Below are positions 9,105-16,350 of a stretch of 56,536 nt of DNA, one piece after another; position 1 is the first letter of the stretch, and each line of letters begins with the position of its first letter. This DNA is from Streptomyces althioticus (GTDB lineage: Bacteria > Actinomycetota > Actinomycetes > Streptomycetales > Streptomycetaceae). The notes beneath the pieces were generated by a model. It did no database searches. It was not told the DNA's origin and saw only the letters and a list, made by a program, of their open reading frames with translations. The position numbers and the translations under genes were made by a program. Location of the stretch: positions 1 through 56,536 of the forward strand of contig BMSW01000028.1 in NCBI GenBank assembly GCA_014649355.1, given 5' to 3'.

Positions 9105-9115
9105 GGCGCCCCTCA

Positions 9116-9513
9116 GGAGCGCGGGGAACTGCGCGCTCGGCCACGGAGGTCTCGCACCCGGCGTCGGCGGGGTGCCGCCCCTTCAGGGGCGCGGGGAACT
9201 GCGCGCTCAGCCACGGAGGTCCCGCACCCGGCGTCGGCGGGGTGCCGCTGCGCCCACCCGTGCCGCCCTAGCGGCCCGACTGCCCGCAGCGGCGGCGCCC
9301 TCCAGGGGCGCGGGGAACTGCGCGCTCGGCCACGGAGGCCTCGCACCCGGCGTCGGCGGGGTGCCGCCCCTTCAGGGGCGCGGGGAACTGCGCGCTCAGC
9401 CACGGATTGCCCGCACCCGGCGGTGGCGGGGTGCCGCTGCGCCCACCCGTGCCGCCCTAGCGGCCCGACTGCCCGCAGCGGCGGCGTCCCTCAGGGGCGC
9501 GGGGAACTGCGCG
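9116..9513. repeat. 189-bp higher-order tandem repeat of the GGGGCGCGGGGAACTGCGCG family
   Basis: Copies of the 20-mer (first copy with one change, GGAGC) start at 9116, 9186, 9305, 9375 and 9494. Successive spacings are 70, 119, 70 and 119 bases, so a 189-bp unit (short plus long element) is duplicated head to tail and followed by a partial third. The long element adds CTGCGCCCACCCGTGCCGCC and TAGCGGCCCGACTGCCCGCAG. It fills the 452-base gap between the pseudo-dipeptidase and the first VOC gene, which point toward each other. No gene is supported there. Confidence 0.85.
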
Positions 9514-9556
9514 CCCAGCCACGGACGACCCGCACCCTGTGTCGCGAAGGCGCTGC

Positions 9557-9949
9557 CTACGGCTGTTCGATGCGGCACAGGCAGAAGGGATGCCCCGCCG
9601 GATCGGCGTAAACGCGGAAGTCCTTCTTCTCGTAGTCCTCGCTGTCCAGGACACGCGCCCCGAGCGCCAGCACCTTCTCCTCCGCCGCGTCGACCTCCTC
9701 CCACGTGCCACCCGCGTCGAAGTCGAGATGGAACTGCTGGGAGTCGTGGTCGGCGGCCGGCCAGGCCGGCGGGGTGAAGCCGGGGGCGCGCTGGAAGGCG
9801 AGGCGAGGGCCCGAGGGGACCTGGAGGACCACCCAGTCCTCGTCCTCCGCCACGGGCGTGCCGCCGGCGACGGCCGCGTAGAAGACCGCCAGTTCACTCG
9901 GGTCGGGGCAGTCCAGGACGACACTGCGCAGTCGTGCCACGGGGGCCAT
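9557..9949 (-). CDS. VOC-family (glyoxalase/bleomycin-resistance fold) protein
   Basis: 130-aa small protein of the vicinal oxygen chelate superfamily, with one full pair of beta-alpha-beta-beta-beta modules. Typical elements are LRSVVLDCPDP near the start, FHLDFD in the middle and the terminal FRVYADPAGHPFCLC. The second ATG (9949) is chosen because GGAGGAGCCG precedes it at ideal spacing; the ATG at 9961 would put that ribosome site inside the coding region. Function is unknown. Proteins with this ending are common in Streptomyces and are often annotated as glyoxalases without evidence. A second, closely related copy lies immediately upstream, indicating duplication. Confidence 0.85.
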   Translation of the reverse strand: MAPVARLRSVVLDCPDPSELAVFYAAVAGGTPVAEDEDWVVLQVPSGPRLAFQRAPGFTPPAWPAADHDSQQFHLDFDAGGTWEEVDAAEEKVLALGARVLDSEDYEKKDFRVYADPAGHPFCLCRIEQP

Positions 9950-9999
9950 CGGCTCCTCCATCTCTCGTCAGGCGTCTCGTCGGGCGTCTCGTCAGGCTC

Positions 10000-10359
10000 T
10001 CAGCAGGCGCACAGGCAGAACGGGTGCCCGGCCGGGTCCGCGTAAACCCGGAAGGTCCGCGAGCGGTCCTCCGCATCCAGCGGCTTCGCGCCCAGCGCCA
10101 GGACCTCCTTCTCGGCCGCGTCCAGGTCCTCGACGGTCAGGTCGAGATGGAACTGCTGGGAGCGGTCGGCCGCGGGCCACCGCGGCGGGACGTGACCCTC
10201 GGCCCGCTGGAAGGCCAGCGTCGGCCCGCCGGGGACCGCGAGGTCCACCCAGTCGCCCTCGCCCTCCGGCGTGCCGCCCACGACCCCGGCGTAGAAGCCG
10301 GCCAGCGCGTGCGGGTCAGGACAGTCCAGGACGACGGCGCCCACCTTCGCTACGGACAT
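10000..10359 (-). CDS. VOC-family protein, tandem paralogue
   Basis: 119-aa VOC-fold protein closely similar to its downstream neighbour (shared VVLDCPDP, LAFQRA, QQFHLDL, EKVLALGAK/EKEVLALGAK and FRVYADPAGHPFCLC). The ATG at 10359 follows GAGGAGACAGTC, a good ribosome site. It lies 50 bases upstream of the other VOC gene, so the two are probably one transcript. It is divergent from a CGNR zinc-finger gene across a 117-base region rich in GTTACCG motifs, which may control it. Substrate unknown. Confidence 0.85.
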   Translation of the reverse strand: MSVAKVGAVVLDCPDPHALAGFYAGVVGGTPEGEGDWVDLAVPGGPTLAFQRAEGHVPPRWPAADRSQQFHLDLTVEDLDAAEKEVLALGAKPLDAEDRSRTFRVYADPAGHPFCLCAC

Positions 10360-10381
10360 GACTGTCTCCTCGTGTGCTCGT

Positions 10382-10442
10382 GTTACCGCTTGAAGCGGCT
10401 TACGGGTAACCGTTACCGCATGCTGCCGCAGTACCGGTAACC
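10382..10442. promoter_or_regulatory. Cluster of GTTACCG inverted repeats (candidate operator)
   Basis: Between the divergent VOC and CGNR genes, GTTACCG occurs at 10382-10388 and 10412-10418 and its complement CGGTAAC at 10435-10441. A perfect 6-bp palindrome with a one-base centre, GGTAAC-C-GTTACC, sits at 10405-10417. Four half-sites in 61 bases is far beyond chance in DNA this GC-rich. A binding site for the neighbouring CGNR protein or another repressor is inferred. Confidence 0.55.
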
Positions 10443-10476
10443 TCGCAAGGAGATTGGGGAAAGGTACCGTCGCGTC

Positions 10477-10983
10477 ATGAGCGAGAGAGCGGCCCCGCCG
10501 GGGCGGCTGACCCTGGTCCACGACCTCGTCAACACCGTGGACCTCGCCACCGACGCCGACGCCCTGGACACTCCCGAGGGCCGCGCGCCCTTCGGGATCG
10601 CCGAGGACACCGTCGACGACGCCCGCGAGCTGCGCGAGTCGCTGCGCGCCGCTTTGCTCGCGCACGCCGGACACCCCGCCCACCGCCCGGTCGTCCCGCT
10701 CGGCGAGCTGCTCGCCCGCGCGCCCCTGGTGGTCACGGTCGACCCCGCCGACGGCTCCGCCGCCCTCGCGCCGGTCGACGAGGGACCGCTGCTGTCGCGG
10801 GTCGCCGCCGCCGTCGCCGAGGCGGTCACGGCCGGCACCTGGCAGCGCCTCAAGGCGTGCGAGTCCCCGGACTGCCACTGGGCGTACTACGACCGCAGCC
10901 CCGCGGGACGCGGCCGCTGGTGCTCGATGCAGGTGTGCGGGGCCCGCGCGAAGATGCGCCGGTACCGGGCGAAGCAGGGGTAG
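10477..10983 (+). CDS. CGNR zinc-finger (ABATE-domain) probable regulator
   Basis: 168-aa protein with an N-terminal helical ABATE-like domain (LVHDLVNTVDLATDADALDT) and a C-terminal CGNR-type zinc finger: C-x4-C (CESPDC), then WAYYDRSPAGRGRWCSMQVCG (split here as WAYYDRSP, then AGRGRWCSMQVCG), giving a second C-x4-C and an ARAKMRRYR basic tail. These proteins are presumed DNA-binding regulators of stress genes. It is divergent from the VOC pair, with palindromic motifs between, so it likely controls them and itself. A -10-like TACCGT lies six bases before the ATG, so the message may be leaderless. Confidence 0.85.
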   Translation: MSERAAPPGRLTLVHDLVNTVDLATDADALDTPEGRAPFGIAEDTVDDARELRESLRAALLAHAGHPAHRPVVPLGELLARAPLVVTVDPADGSAALAPVDEGPLLSRVAAAVAEAVTAGTWQRLKACESPDCHWAYYDRSPAGRGRWCSMQVCGARAKMRRYRAKQG

Positions 10984-11086
10984 TCCCGGCACGCCCGCGC
11001 CCGGTGCGGCAGAATGCAGCACGACGCCGGTTCGGCCGACTGAGCCTCGGCCGAACCGGCGTCACCCCGCGCGCGGGAAGCGCGTC

Positions 11087-12430
11087 TCAGGCCCCGGGGC
11101 GTCCCATCGCCCGGAAGCGCCAGCCGGCCCGCCGCCACGCCTCCGCGTCGAGCGCGTTCCGCCCGTCCAGCACGACCCGCTCGGCCGCCGCCTCGCCCAG
11201 CTCCGCCGGGTCCAGCTCCCGGAACTCCCGCCACTCCGTCAGGTGCAGCACGACATGGGCGCCGCGCACCGCCTCCAGCGCCGAGTCGGCGTACCCGAGC
11301 GTCGGGAAGAGGGAGCGGGCGTTGTCCATGCCCTTCGGGTCGTAGACCGTGACCTGGCCGCCCTGGAGGTGGATCTGCCCGGCCACGTTCAGCGCGGGCG
11401 AGTCGCGGACGTCGTCCGAGTCGGGCTTGAACGTCGCGCCCAGCACCGCCACCCGCTTGCCGAGGAACGGCCCGCCGCCCAGCTCCTGCCGGGTCAGCTC
11501 CACCATCCGGCCGCGCTGGCGCATGTTGATCGAGTCGATCTCGCGCAGGAACGTCAGCGCCTGGTCCGCGCCCAGCTCACCGGCGCGCGCCATGAACGCC
11601 CGGATGTCCTTCGGCAGACACCCGCCGCCGAAGCCGATCCCGGCGCGCAGGAACTTCCGCCCGATCCGGTCGTCGTAACCGATCGCCTCGGCCAGCTTGG
11701 CGACGTCGCCGCCGGTGGCCTCGCACAGCTCCGCCATCGCGTTGATGAACGAGATCTTCGTGGCGAGGAAGGAGTTCGCGGACGTCTTCACCAGCTCCGC
11801 CGTCGGGAAGTCCGTCACCACGAACGGCGAGCCCTCCTCGACCGGCGTGGCGTACACCTCGCGCAGCAGCTTCTCCGACCGCTCGCTGCGCACGCCCACC
11901 ACGATCCGGTCCGGGTGCAGGGTGTCCTGCACCGCGAAGCCCTCACGCAGGAACTCAGGGTTCCAGGCCAGCTCCGCGTCCGCCCCGGCCGGCGCGTGCT
12001 CGGCGAGGTAGGCGGCCAGCCGGTCGGCCGACCCGACGGGCACCGTCGACTTGCCGACGACCAGCGCGGGGCCCTTCAGATGCGGGGCGAGCGAGGCGAT
12101 CGCCGAGTCGACGTACGACATGTCGCAGGCGTACTCGCCGTGCCGCTGCGGGGTGTTCACGCAGACGAAGTGGACGTCGCCGAACTCGCCCAGCTCGGCC
12201 CAGTCCATGGTGAACCGCAGCCGGCCGGTCGAGCCCTCGATCCCGGCCACGTGCCGGCGCAGCAGCTCCTCCAGTCCCGGCTCGTACATCGGGACCTCGC
12301 CGCGGCGCAGCTTGTCGATCTTCTCGGGCACCACGTCGAGGCCCATCACCTCGAAGCCCAGCTCGGCCATGGCCGCGGCGTGGGTCGCGCCGAGATAACC
12401 GGTGCCGATCACGGTGATCTTGAGGGCCAT
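11087..12430 (-). CDS. UDP-glucose/GDP-mannose 6-dehydrogenase family protein
   Basis: 447-aa NAD-dependent nucleotide-sugar dehydrogenase that oxidises the C6 hydroxyl of UDP-glucose in two steps to UDP-glucuronate. Visible features are an N-terminal Rossmann motif (GTGYLGATHAAAMAELG), a central domain with the catalytic cysteine in GFGGGCLPKD, and a C-terminal domain with GATFKPDSDDVRDSP and YDPKG. The ATG at 12430 (MALKITVIG) is the natural N-terminus. UDP-sugar is more likely than GDP-mannose by similarity, but the substrate is not proven. The product would feed acidic wall or exopolysaccharides. It is divergent from the acyl-CoA dehydrogenase and converges on the CGNR gene. Confidence 0.9.
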   Translation of the reverse strand: MALKITVIGTGYLGATHAAAMAELGFEVMGLDVVPEKIDKLRRGEVPMYEPGLEELLRRHVAGIEGSTGRLRFTMDWAELGEFGDVHFVCVNTPQRHGEYACDMSYVDSAIASLAPHLKGPALVVGKSTVPVGSADRLAAYLAEHAPAGADAELAWNPEFLREGFAVQDTLHPDRIVVGVRSERSEKLLREVYATPVEEGSPFVVTDFPTAELVKTSANSFLATKISFINAMAELCEATGGDVAKLAEAIGYDDRIGRKFLRAGIGFGGGCLPKDIRAFMARAGELGADQALTFLREIDSINMRQRGRMVELTRQELGGGPFLGKRVAVLGATFKPDSDDVRDSPALNVAGQIHLQGGQVTVYDPKGMDNARSLFPTLGYADSALEAVRGAHVVLHLTEWREFRELDPAELGEAAAERVVLDGRNALDAEAWRRAGWRFRAMGRPGA

Positions 12431-12557
12431 GGGGGTGCTCCAGAGGTCGCGGCAGGCACGTGCGCGCCCGAGCATATCCGGGGCGCCCGCACGCCCCCCG
12501 TCCGGTCGTTCCCCTGGCTGTCGCCCAGCTCACCTATCCACGAGCATGGGGGAAGGC

Positions 12558-12587
12558 CTAACATTTGAGTTACTTAACGGTAGTTAG
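12558..12587. promoter_or_regulatory. Nested inverted repeat upstream of the acyl-CoA dehydrogenase
   Basis: An outer CTAAC (12558-12562) / GTTAG (12583-12587) pair encloses GTTA-CT-TAAC (12569-12578). This AT-rich 30-base patch stands out in GC-rich surroundings, 39 bases before the TTG start. It resembles operators of TetR-type fatty-acid catabolism repressors, but the regulator is not identifiable. Confidence 0.4.
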
Positions 12588-12625
12588 CGTGACCAGCATC
12601 GCAGCGTTTTGGAGCGTGAGAGACC

Positions 12626-13783
12626 TTGGCCGGATCGGCTGACTTCGACCTGTACCGCCCGTCCGAGGAGCACGACATGCTCCGGGACGCCGTCCGCTCG
12701 CTGGCCGAGGCGAAGATCGCGCCGCACGCCGCCGCGGTGGACGAGGAGGCCCGCTTCCCCCGTGAGGCCCTCGACGCGCTCGTCGCCAACGACCTGCACG
12801 CCGTGCACGTCCCCGAGGAGTACGGCGGCGCCGGCGCGGACGCGCTCGCCACGGTCATCGTGATCGAGGAGGTGGCCCGCGTCTGCGCGTCCTCCTCCCT
12901 GATCCCCGCCGTGAACAAGCTGGGCTCGCTGCCGGTCATCCTCTCCGGCTCCGAGGCGCTGAAGAAGAAGTACATGGCCCCGCTCGCCAAGGGCGAGGGG
13001 ATGTTCTCGTACTGCCTGTCCGAGCCGGACGCCGGTTCCGACGCCGCCGGCATGAAGACCCGCGCCGTCCGCGACGGCGACTTCTGGGTGCTCAACGGCG
13101 TGAAGCGCTGGATCACCAATGCGGGTGAGTCCGAGTTCTACACGGTGATGGCCGTCACCGACCCGGAGAAGCGCTCCAAGGGCATCTCCGCGTTCGTCGT
13201 GGAGAAGGGCGACCCGGGCGTGTCCTTCGGCGCCCCGGAGAAGAAGCTCGGCATCAAGGGCTCGCCCACCCGCGAGGTCTACCTGGACAACGTCCGCATC
13301 CCCGCCGACCGCATGATCGGCGAGGAGGGCACCGGCTTCGCCACGGCGATGAAGACCCTGGACCACACCCGCATCACCATCGCCGCGCAGGCCCTCGGCA
13401 TCGCCCAGGGCGCCCTCGACTACGCCAAGGGCTACGTCAAGGAGCGCAAGCAGTTCGGCAAGCCCATCGCGGACTTCCAGGGCGTGCAGTTCATGCTCGC
13501 CGACATGGCCATGAAGATCGAGGCCGCCCGCCAGCTCACGTACGCGGCCGCGGCGAAGTCCGAGCGGGGCGACAGCGACCTGACCTTCCAGGGCGCCGCC
13601 GCCAAGTGCTTCGCCTCCGACGTGGCCATGGAGGTCACCACGGACGCCGTCCAGCTCCTCGGCGGGTACGGCTACACGCGTGACTACCCGGTCGAGCGCA
13701 TGATGCGCGACGCCAAGATCACGCAGATCTACGAGGGCACCAACCAGGTCCAGCGCATCGTGATGGCGCGCAACCTGCCGTAA
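12626..13783 (+). CDS. Acyl-CoA dehydrogenase
   Basis: 385-aa FAD-dependent acyl-CoA dehydrogenase that forms trans-2-enoyl-CoA in fatty-acid or branched-chain amino-acid breakdown. Signatures include CLSEPDAGSDAAGMKT, RWITNAGESEFYTVMAVT and the catalytic glutamate in QIYEGTNQVQR near the C-terminus. The family-typical N-terminus AGSADFDLYRPSEEHDMLRD requires a TTG start at 12626, preceded by GAGAGACC. Mycobacterial fadE25 lies beside purE/purK, so this is its likely counterpart. A nested inverted repeat upstream suggests repression. It ends at a strong hairpin. Confidence 0.92.
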   Translation: MAGSADFDLYRPSEEHDMLRDAVRSLAEAKIAPHAAAVDEEARFPREALDALVANDLHAVHVPEEYGGAGADALATVIVIEEVARVCASSSLIPAVNKLGSLPVILSGSEALKKKYMAPLAKGEGMFSYCLSEPDAGSDAAGMKTRAVRDGDFWVLNGVKRWITNAGESEFYTVMAVTDPEKRSKGISAFVVEKGDPGVSFGAPEKKLGIKGSPTREVYLDNVRIPADRMIGEEGTGFATAMKTLDHTRITIAAQALGIAQGALDYAKGYVKERKQFGKPIADFQGVQFMLADMAMKIEAARQLTYAAAAKSERGDSDLTFQGAAAKCFASDVAMEVTTDAVQLLGGYGYTRDYPVERMMRDAKITQIYEGTNQVQRIVMARNLP

Positions 13784-13797
13784 CCGCGGTCAGGCCC

Positions 13798-13837
13798 CGC
13801 GGAAGGGCGCCCGGGATCTCCCGGGCGCCCTTCCGCG
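13798..13837. terminator. Bidirectional terminator hairpin
   Basis: An 18-bp perfect stem (CGCGGAAGGGCGCCCGGG / complement) with the loop ATCT lies between the convergent acyl-CoA dehydrogenase and DHFR-like genes. There is no T run, as is usual in this genus. Confidence 0.85.
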
Positions 13838-13864
13838 TCCTCCGGCCCGGTCCCGGCGCCGGGC

Positions 13865-14509
13865 TCACCGGCGCCAGAACAGGTGGTGCGTCACACCGCT
13901 CGGGCTGGGCACGGCCTCCAGGTGGTACCGGTCGAGCAGGTCCTCCGGGGAGTCCCACAGACGCAGCCCGGAGCGCAGCCTCACCGGCGACACCGCCACG
14001 TGCAGGGTGTCCACCAGACCCGCGTCGAGGAACTGCCGCACGGTGGTGACACCGCCGCCGAGCCGGACGTCCTTGCCGCCCGCCGCCTCCCGCGCGAGCT
14101 CCAGCACCCGCTCCGGGGTGCCGTCGACGAAGTGGAACGTGGTGTCGGACAGCGTGAACGACGGACGCGGGTGGTGGGTCATCACGAACACCGGCGTGCG
14201 GAACGGCGGCTCGTCCCCCCACCAGCCACGCCACTCGTGGTCCTGCCAGGGCCCGCGCTGAGGCCCGAACTTGTTGCGCCCCATGATCTCGGCGCCGATG
14301 TTGTTCCTGAAATCACGGGTGAAGTAGTCGTCGAGGCCCCGGGTCCCGCCGGGGTCGGTGCGGTTGGGCCAGCTCGCCGTCGCCCCCGCCCAGGCGAACA
14401 GCTCGCCCGGGTTCACATGGCCGAAGGGGCGCTCGGGGGTCTGGTCCTCGCCCGCGCCGACCCCGTCGGCCGAGACGCAGAAATTCTGTACGCGCAGCAG
14501 CTGAGGCAC
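13865..14509 (-). CDS. Dihydrofolate reductase-like (RibD C-terminal domain) protein
   Basis: 214-aa NADPH-reductase fold protein of the DHFR/RibD-C family. Supporting stretches are IMGRNKFGP, TPVFVMTHHPRPSF, the glycine-rich GGKDVRLGGGVTTVRQFLDAGLVD (nucleotide-binding; positions about 143-166) and the C-terminal beta strands. It is probably a cytoplasmic reductase of unknown substrate; such proteins are often called dihydrofolate reductases without proof. It is monocistronic or weakly linked to the phospholipase-D-like gene, which ends downstream on the same strand side at 15738. Start at the ATG (MPQLLRVQNF). Confidence 0.85.
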   Translation of the reverse strand: MPQLLRVQNFCVSADGVGAGEDQTPERPFGHVNPGELFAWAGATASWPNRTDPGGTRGLDDYFTRDFRNNIGAEIMGRNKFGPQRGPWQDHEWRGWWGDEPPFRTPVFVMTHHPRPSFTLSDTTFHFVDGTPERVLELAREAAGGKDVRLGGGVTTVRQFLDAGLVDTLHVAVSPVRLRSGLRLWDSPEDLLDRYHLEAVPSPSGVTHHLFWRR

Positions 14510-14574
14510 TGTCTCTCCCGTGCTAGGTGACAGTGGATGGACTCCCCGGGAGGGGAGAACTCATCGCCGTCCGC

Positions 14575-15738
14575 TCACAGGAAACGCCGGATCGGGGTGA
14601 CCGCCGCCTCCGCCAGACGGGCGCGCAGCGGACGGCGCCGCCAGCGGGCCGGGTCGACGGCCTCGCTCTGCTTGCGGTCGGCGTCGAAGTCCTCGTCGAG
14701 CCGCGCGGTGAAGTCCTCGTCGAGGACGGCCAGCATGACCTCCTCGTCGTGCTCCAGCGAGCGCCGGTTGAAGTTGGTCGAGCCGATCAGGGAGCAGACA
14801 CCGTCCACCGTGATGATCTTCGTGTGGAGCATGGTCGGCTGGTACTCCCGCACCTCCACGCCCGCGTCCACCAGCGTCTGGTAGTGCTGACGTCCGGCCA
14901 GCAGACAGGCGCGCTGGTCGGTGTGCGGCCCGGGCAGCAGGATCTCCACCTTCACGCCCCGGCGTGCGGCGGACGCCAGCAGGTCGATGAAGTACTCGTC
15001 CGGCGCGAAGTACGCCGTGGACAGCCGGAACCGCTCCTGCGCCGAGGTGATCACCACACGGAGCAGGGTCTGCATGTCCTGCCAGCCGAAGCTGGCCGAG
15101 CCGCGCACCACCTGCACGGTGGCGTTGCCGGGCTGCTCCTGCGAGGTGAAGCGGTCGTACTCGTCGTACAGCTCGTCGTGGCACTCGGCCCAGTTCTGGG
15201 CGAAGGCAGCCGCGATGCCGTCCACGGCCGGGCCCCGGACCCGCACGTGCGTGTCGCGCCACTCCTCGGGGCTGCGGGCGTCGCCGCACCACTCCTGCGC
15301 GATGCCCACCCCTCCGGTGAAGGCGGTGTGCTCGTCGGTGAGGAGCACCTTGCGGTGGCAGCGGTGGTTCTGCCGCATCGGCGACAGCCGGGTCGGCTTG
15401 CGGAACCACGCCACGTGGACGCCGGCCTCCTCCATCGCCTCCAGCAGCTCCGGCTCTATCTCCTTCGCGCCGAAGCCGTCCAGCAGCAGCCGCACCCGGA
15501 CGCCCGCGCGCGCCCGCTCGGCCAGCGCCTCCGCGAACTCGTGCGCGATGTCGCCCCGCCAGTAGACGAACGTCATCATGTCGACCGTGTGCTCCGCGGC
15601 GCGGACCGCCGCCAGCATCGCCGGGAAGATCTCGTCGCCGTTGCGCAGCGGCACGAGTTCGTTGCCCTCGGTCGCCGCGATGCCGATGAGCCGCTCCAGC
15701 CGTCTGCGCAGCCGCTGCCGCTCCGTCTGTGCCGTCAT
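14575..15738 (-). CDS. Phospholipase D-like (cardiolipin synthase-type) protein
   Basis: 387-aa protein with two HKD catalytic motifs: HRKVLLTD in the first half and HTKIITVD in the second, each followed by the usual GG or GSTNFN pattern. Two such motifs form one active site that transfers or hydrolyses phosphatidyl groups via a phosphohistidine. Lacking N-terminal membrane helices, it resembles the soluble ClsB-like group more than classical cardiolipin synthase. The start at 15738 is fixed by GGGAGAGG six bases upstream; a longer reading from 15798 lacks support. Divergent from the copper-binding protein gene. Confidence 0.87.
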   Translation of the reverse strand: MTAQTERQRLRRRLERLIGIAATEGNELVPLRNGDEIFPAMLAAVRAAEHTVDMMTFVYWRGDIAHEFAEALAERARAGVRVRLLLDGFGAKEIEPELLEAMEEAGVHVAWFRKPTRLSPMRQNHRCHRKVLLTDEHTAFTGGVGIAQEWCGDARSPEEWRDTHVRVRGPAVDGIAAAFAQNWAECHDELYDEYDRFTSQEQPGNATVQVVRGSASFGWQDMQTLLRVVITSAQERFRLSTAYFAPDEYFIDLLASAARRGVKVEILLPGPHTDQRACLLAGRQHYQTLVDAGVEVREYQPTMLHTKIITVDGVCSLIGSTNFNRRSLEHDEEVMLAVLDEDFTARLDEDFDADRKQSEAVDPARWRRRPLRARLAEAAVTPIRRFL

Positions 15739-15835
15739 GGTCCTCTCCCTGTCCGTGCCGCGGAATCGCCCCCTCGGCGCCGCGGTCACCGGCGCCACCC
15801 TTCCTGTTTGCCGCTCCCGGCCCGGCCAAGCAGCG

Positions 15836-15860
15836 CCCTGTGGTGGTCATGGACACAGGG
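15836..15860. promoter_or_regulatory. Inverted repeat upstream of the copper-binding protein gene
   Basis: CCCTGTG and CACAGGG form a 7-bp dyad with an 11-base spacer, 58 bases before the start of the cysteine-rich gene. It could be an operator, but it does not resemble the CsoR copper-repressor box. Confidence 0.3.
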
Positions 15861-15918
15861 GCGTAGGACGGGAGGTGCGGGGGCCGAGCGCCGGTCCTCG
15901 CCGGATCTGGGAGGAACC

Positions 15919-16284
15919 ATGACCCAGCAGCAGCCGGCCACGGAACCGCTGAGCAAGGAGATGCAGGACTGCATCCAGGCGTGCATGGCCTGTCACGGCG
16001 TGTGCGAGGAGGCCATGAGCGCGTGTCTGCAGAGGGGCGGCGAAGCCCAGACGCGGATCATGCGGGCGCTCCTCGACTGTTCGGAGATGACCCGCATGTG
16101 CGCGGACATGATGATGCGGCGCTCTCCGCTGCACAACGAGATGTGCATGATGTGCGCGCAGGCCTGCGACCTGTGCGCGGAGGCGTGCATGACGATGCCG
16201 GAGGACGAGCTGATGACGCGGTGCGCCGAGTCGTGCCGCCGCTGCTCGGAGATGTGCCGTGCGATGGCGGGCGCCCCGATGTGA
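15919..16284 (+). CDS. Four-helix-bundle copper-binding protein (DUF326/Csp-like)
   Basis: 121-aa protein with 16 cysteines, mostly spaced CxxC, CxxxC or C-x6/7-C along predicted helices (for example CIQACMACHGVC, CMMCAQACDLCAEAC, CAESCRRCSEMC). This matches copper storage proteins, whose four-helix bundles hold many Cu(I) ions on inward-facing thiols. No signal peptide is present, so it is a cytosolic, Csp3-like form that would buffer or store copper. Many methionines (MMMRR, MCMMC) may also bind metal. The start is fixed by GGGAGGAACC. Divergent from the phospholipase-D-like gene. Confidence 0.9.
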   Translation: MTQQQPATEPLSKEMQDCIQACMACHGVCEEAMSACLQRGGEAQTRIMRALLDCSEMTRMCADMMMRRSPLHNEMCMMCAQACDLCAEACMTMPEDELMTRCAESCRRCSEMCRAMAGAPM

Positions 16285-16304
16285 CACACGCGCCGGACAT
16301 GCGC

Positions 16305-16331
16305 GAGGGCACCCCCGGCGGGGGCGCCCTC
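16305..16331. terminator. Terminator hairpin between convergent genes
   Basis: GAGGGC-A-CCCCC pairs with GGGGG-C-GCCCTC around a 3-base loop; one A/C mismatch interrupts an 11-bp stem. It lies between the copper-binding protein gene and the first LCP gene. Confidence 0.75.
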
Positions 16332-16350
16332 GTCGTGGTGACCGGCGCTG

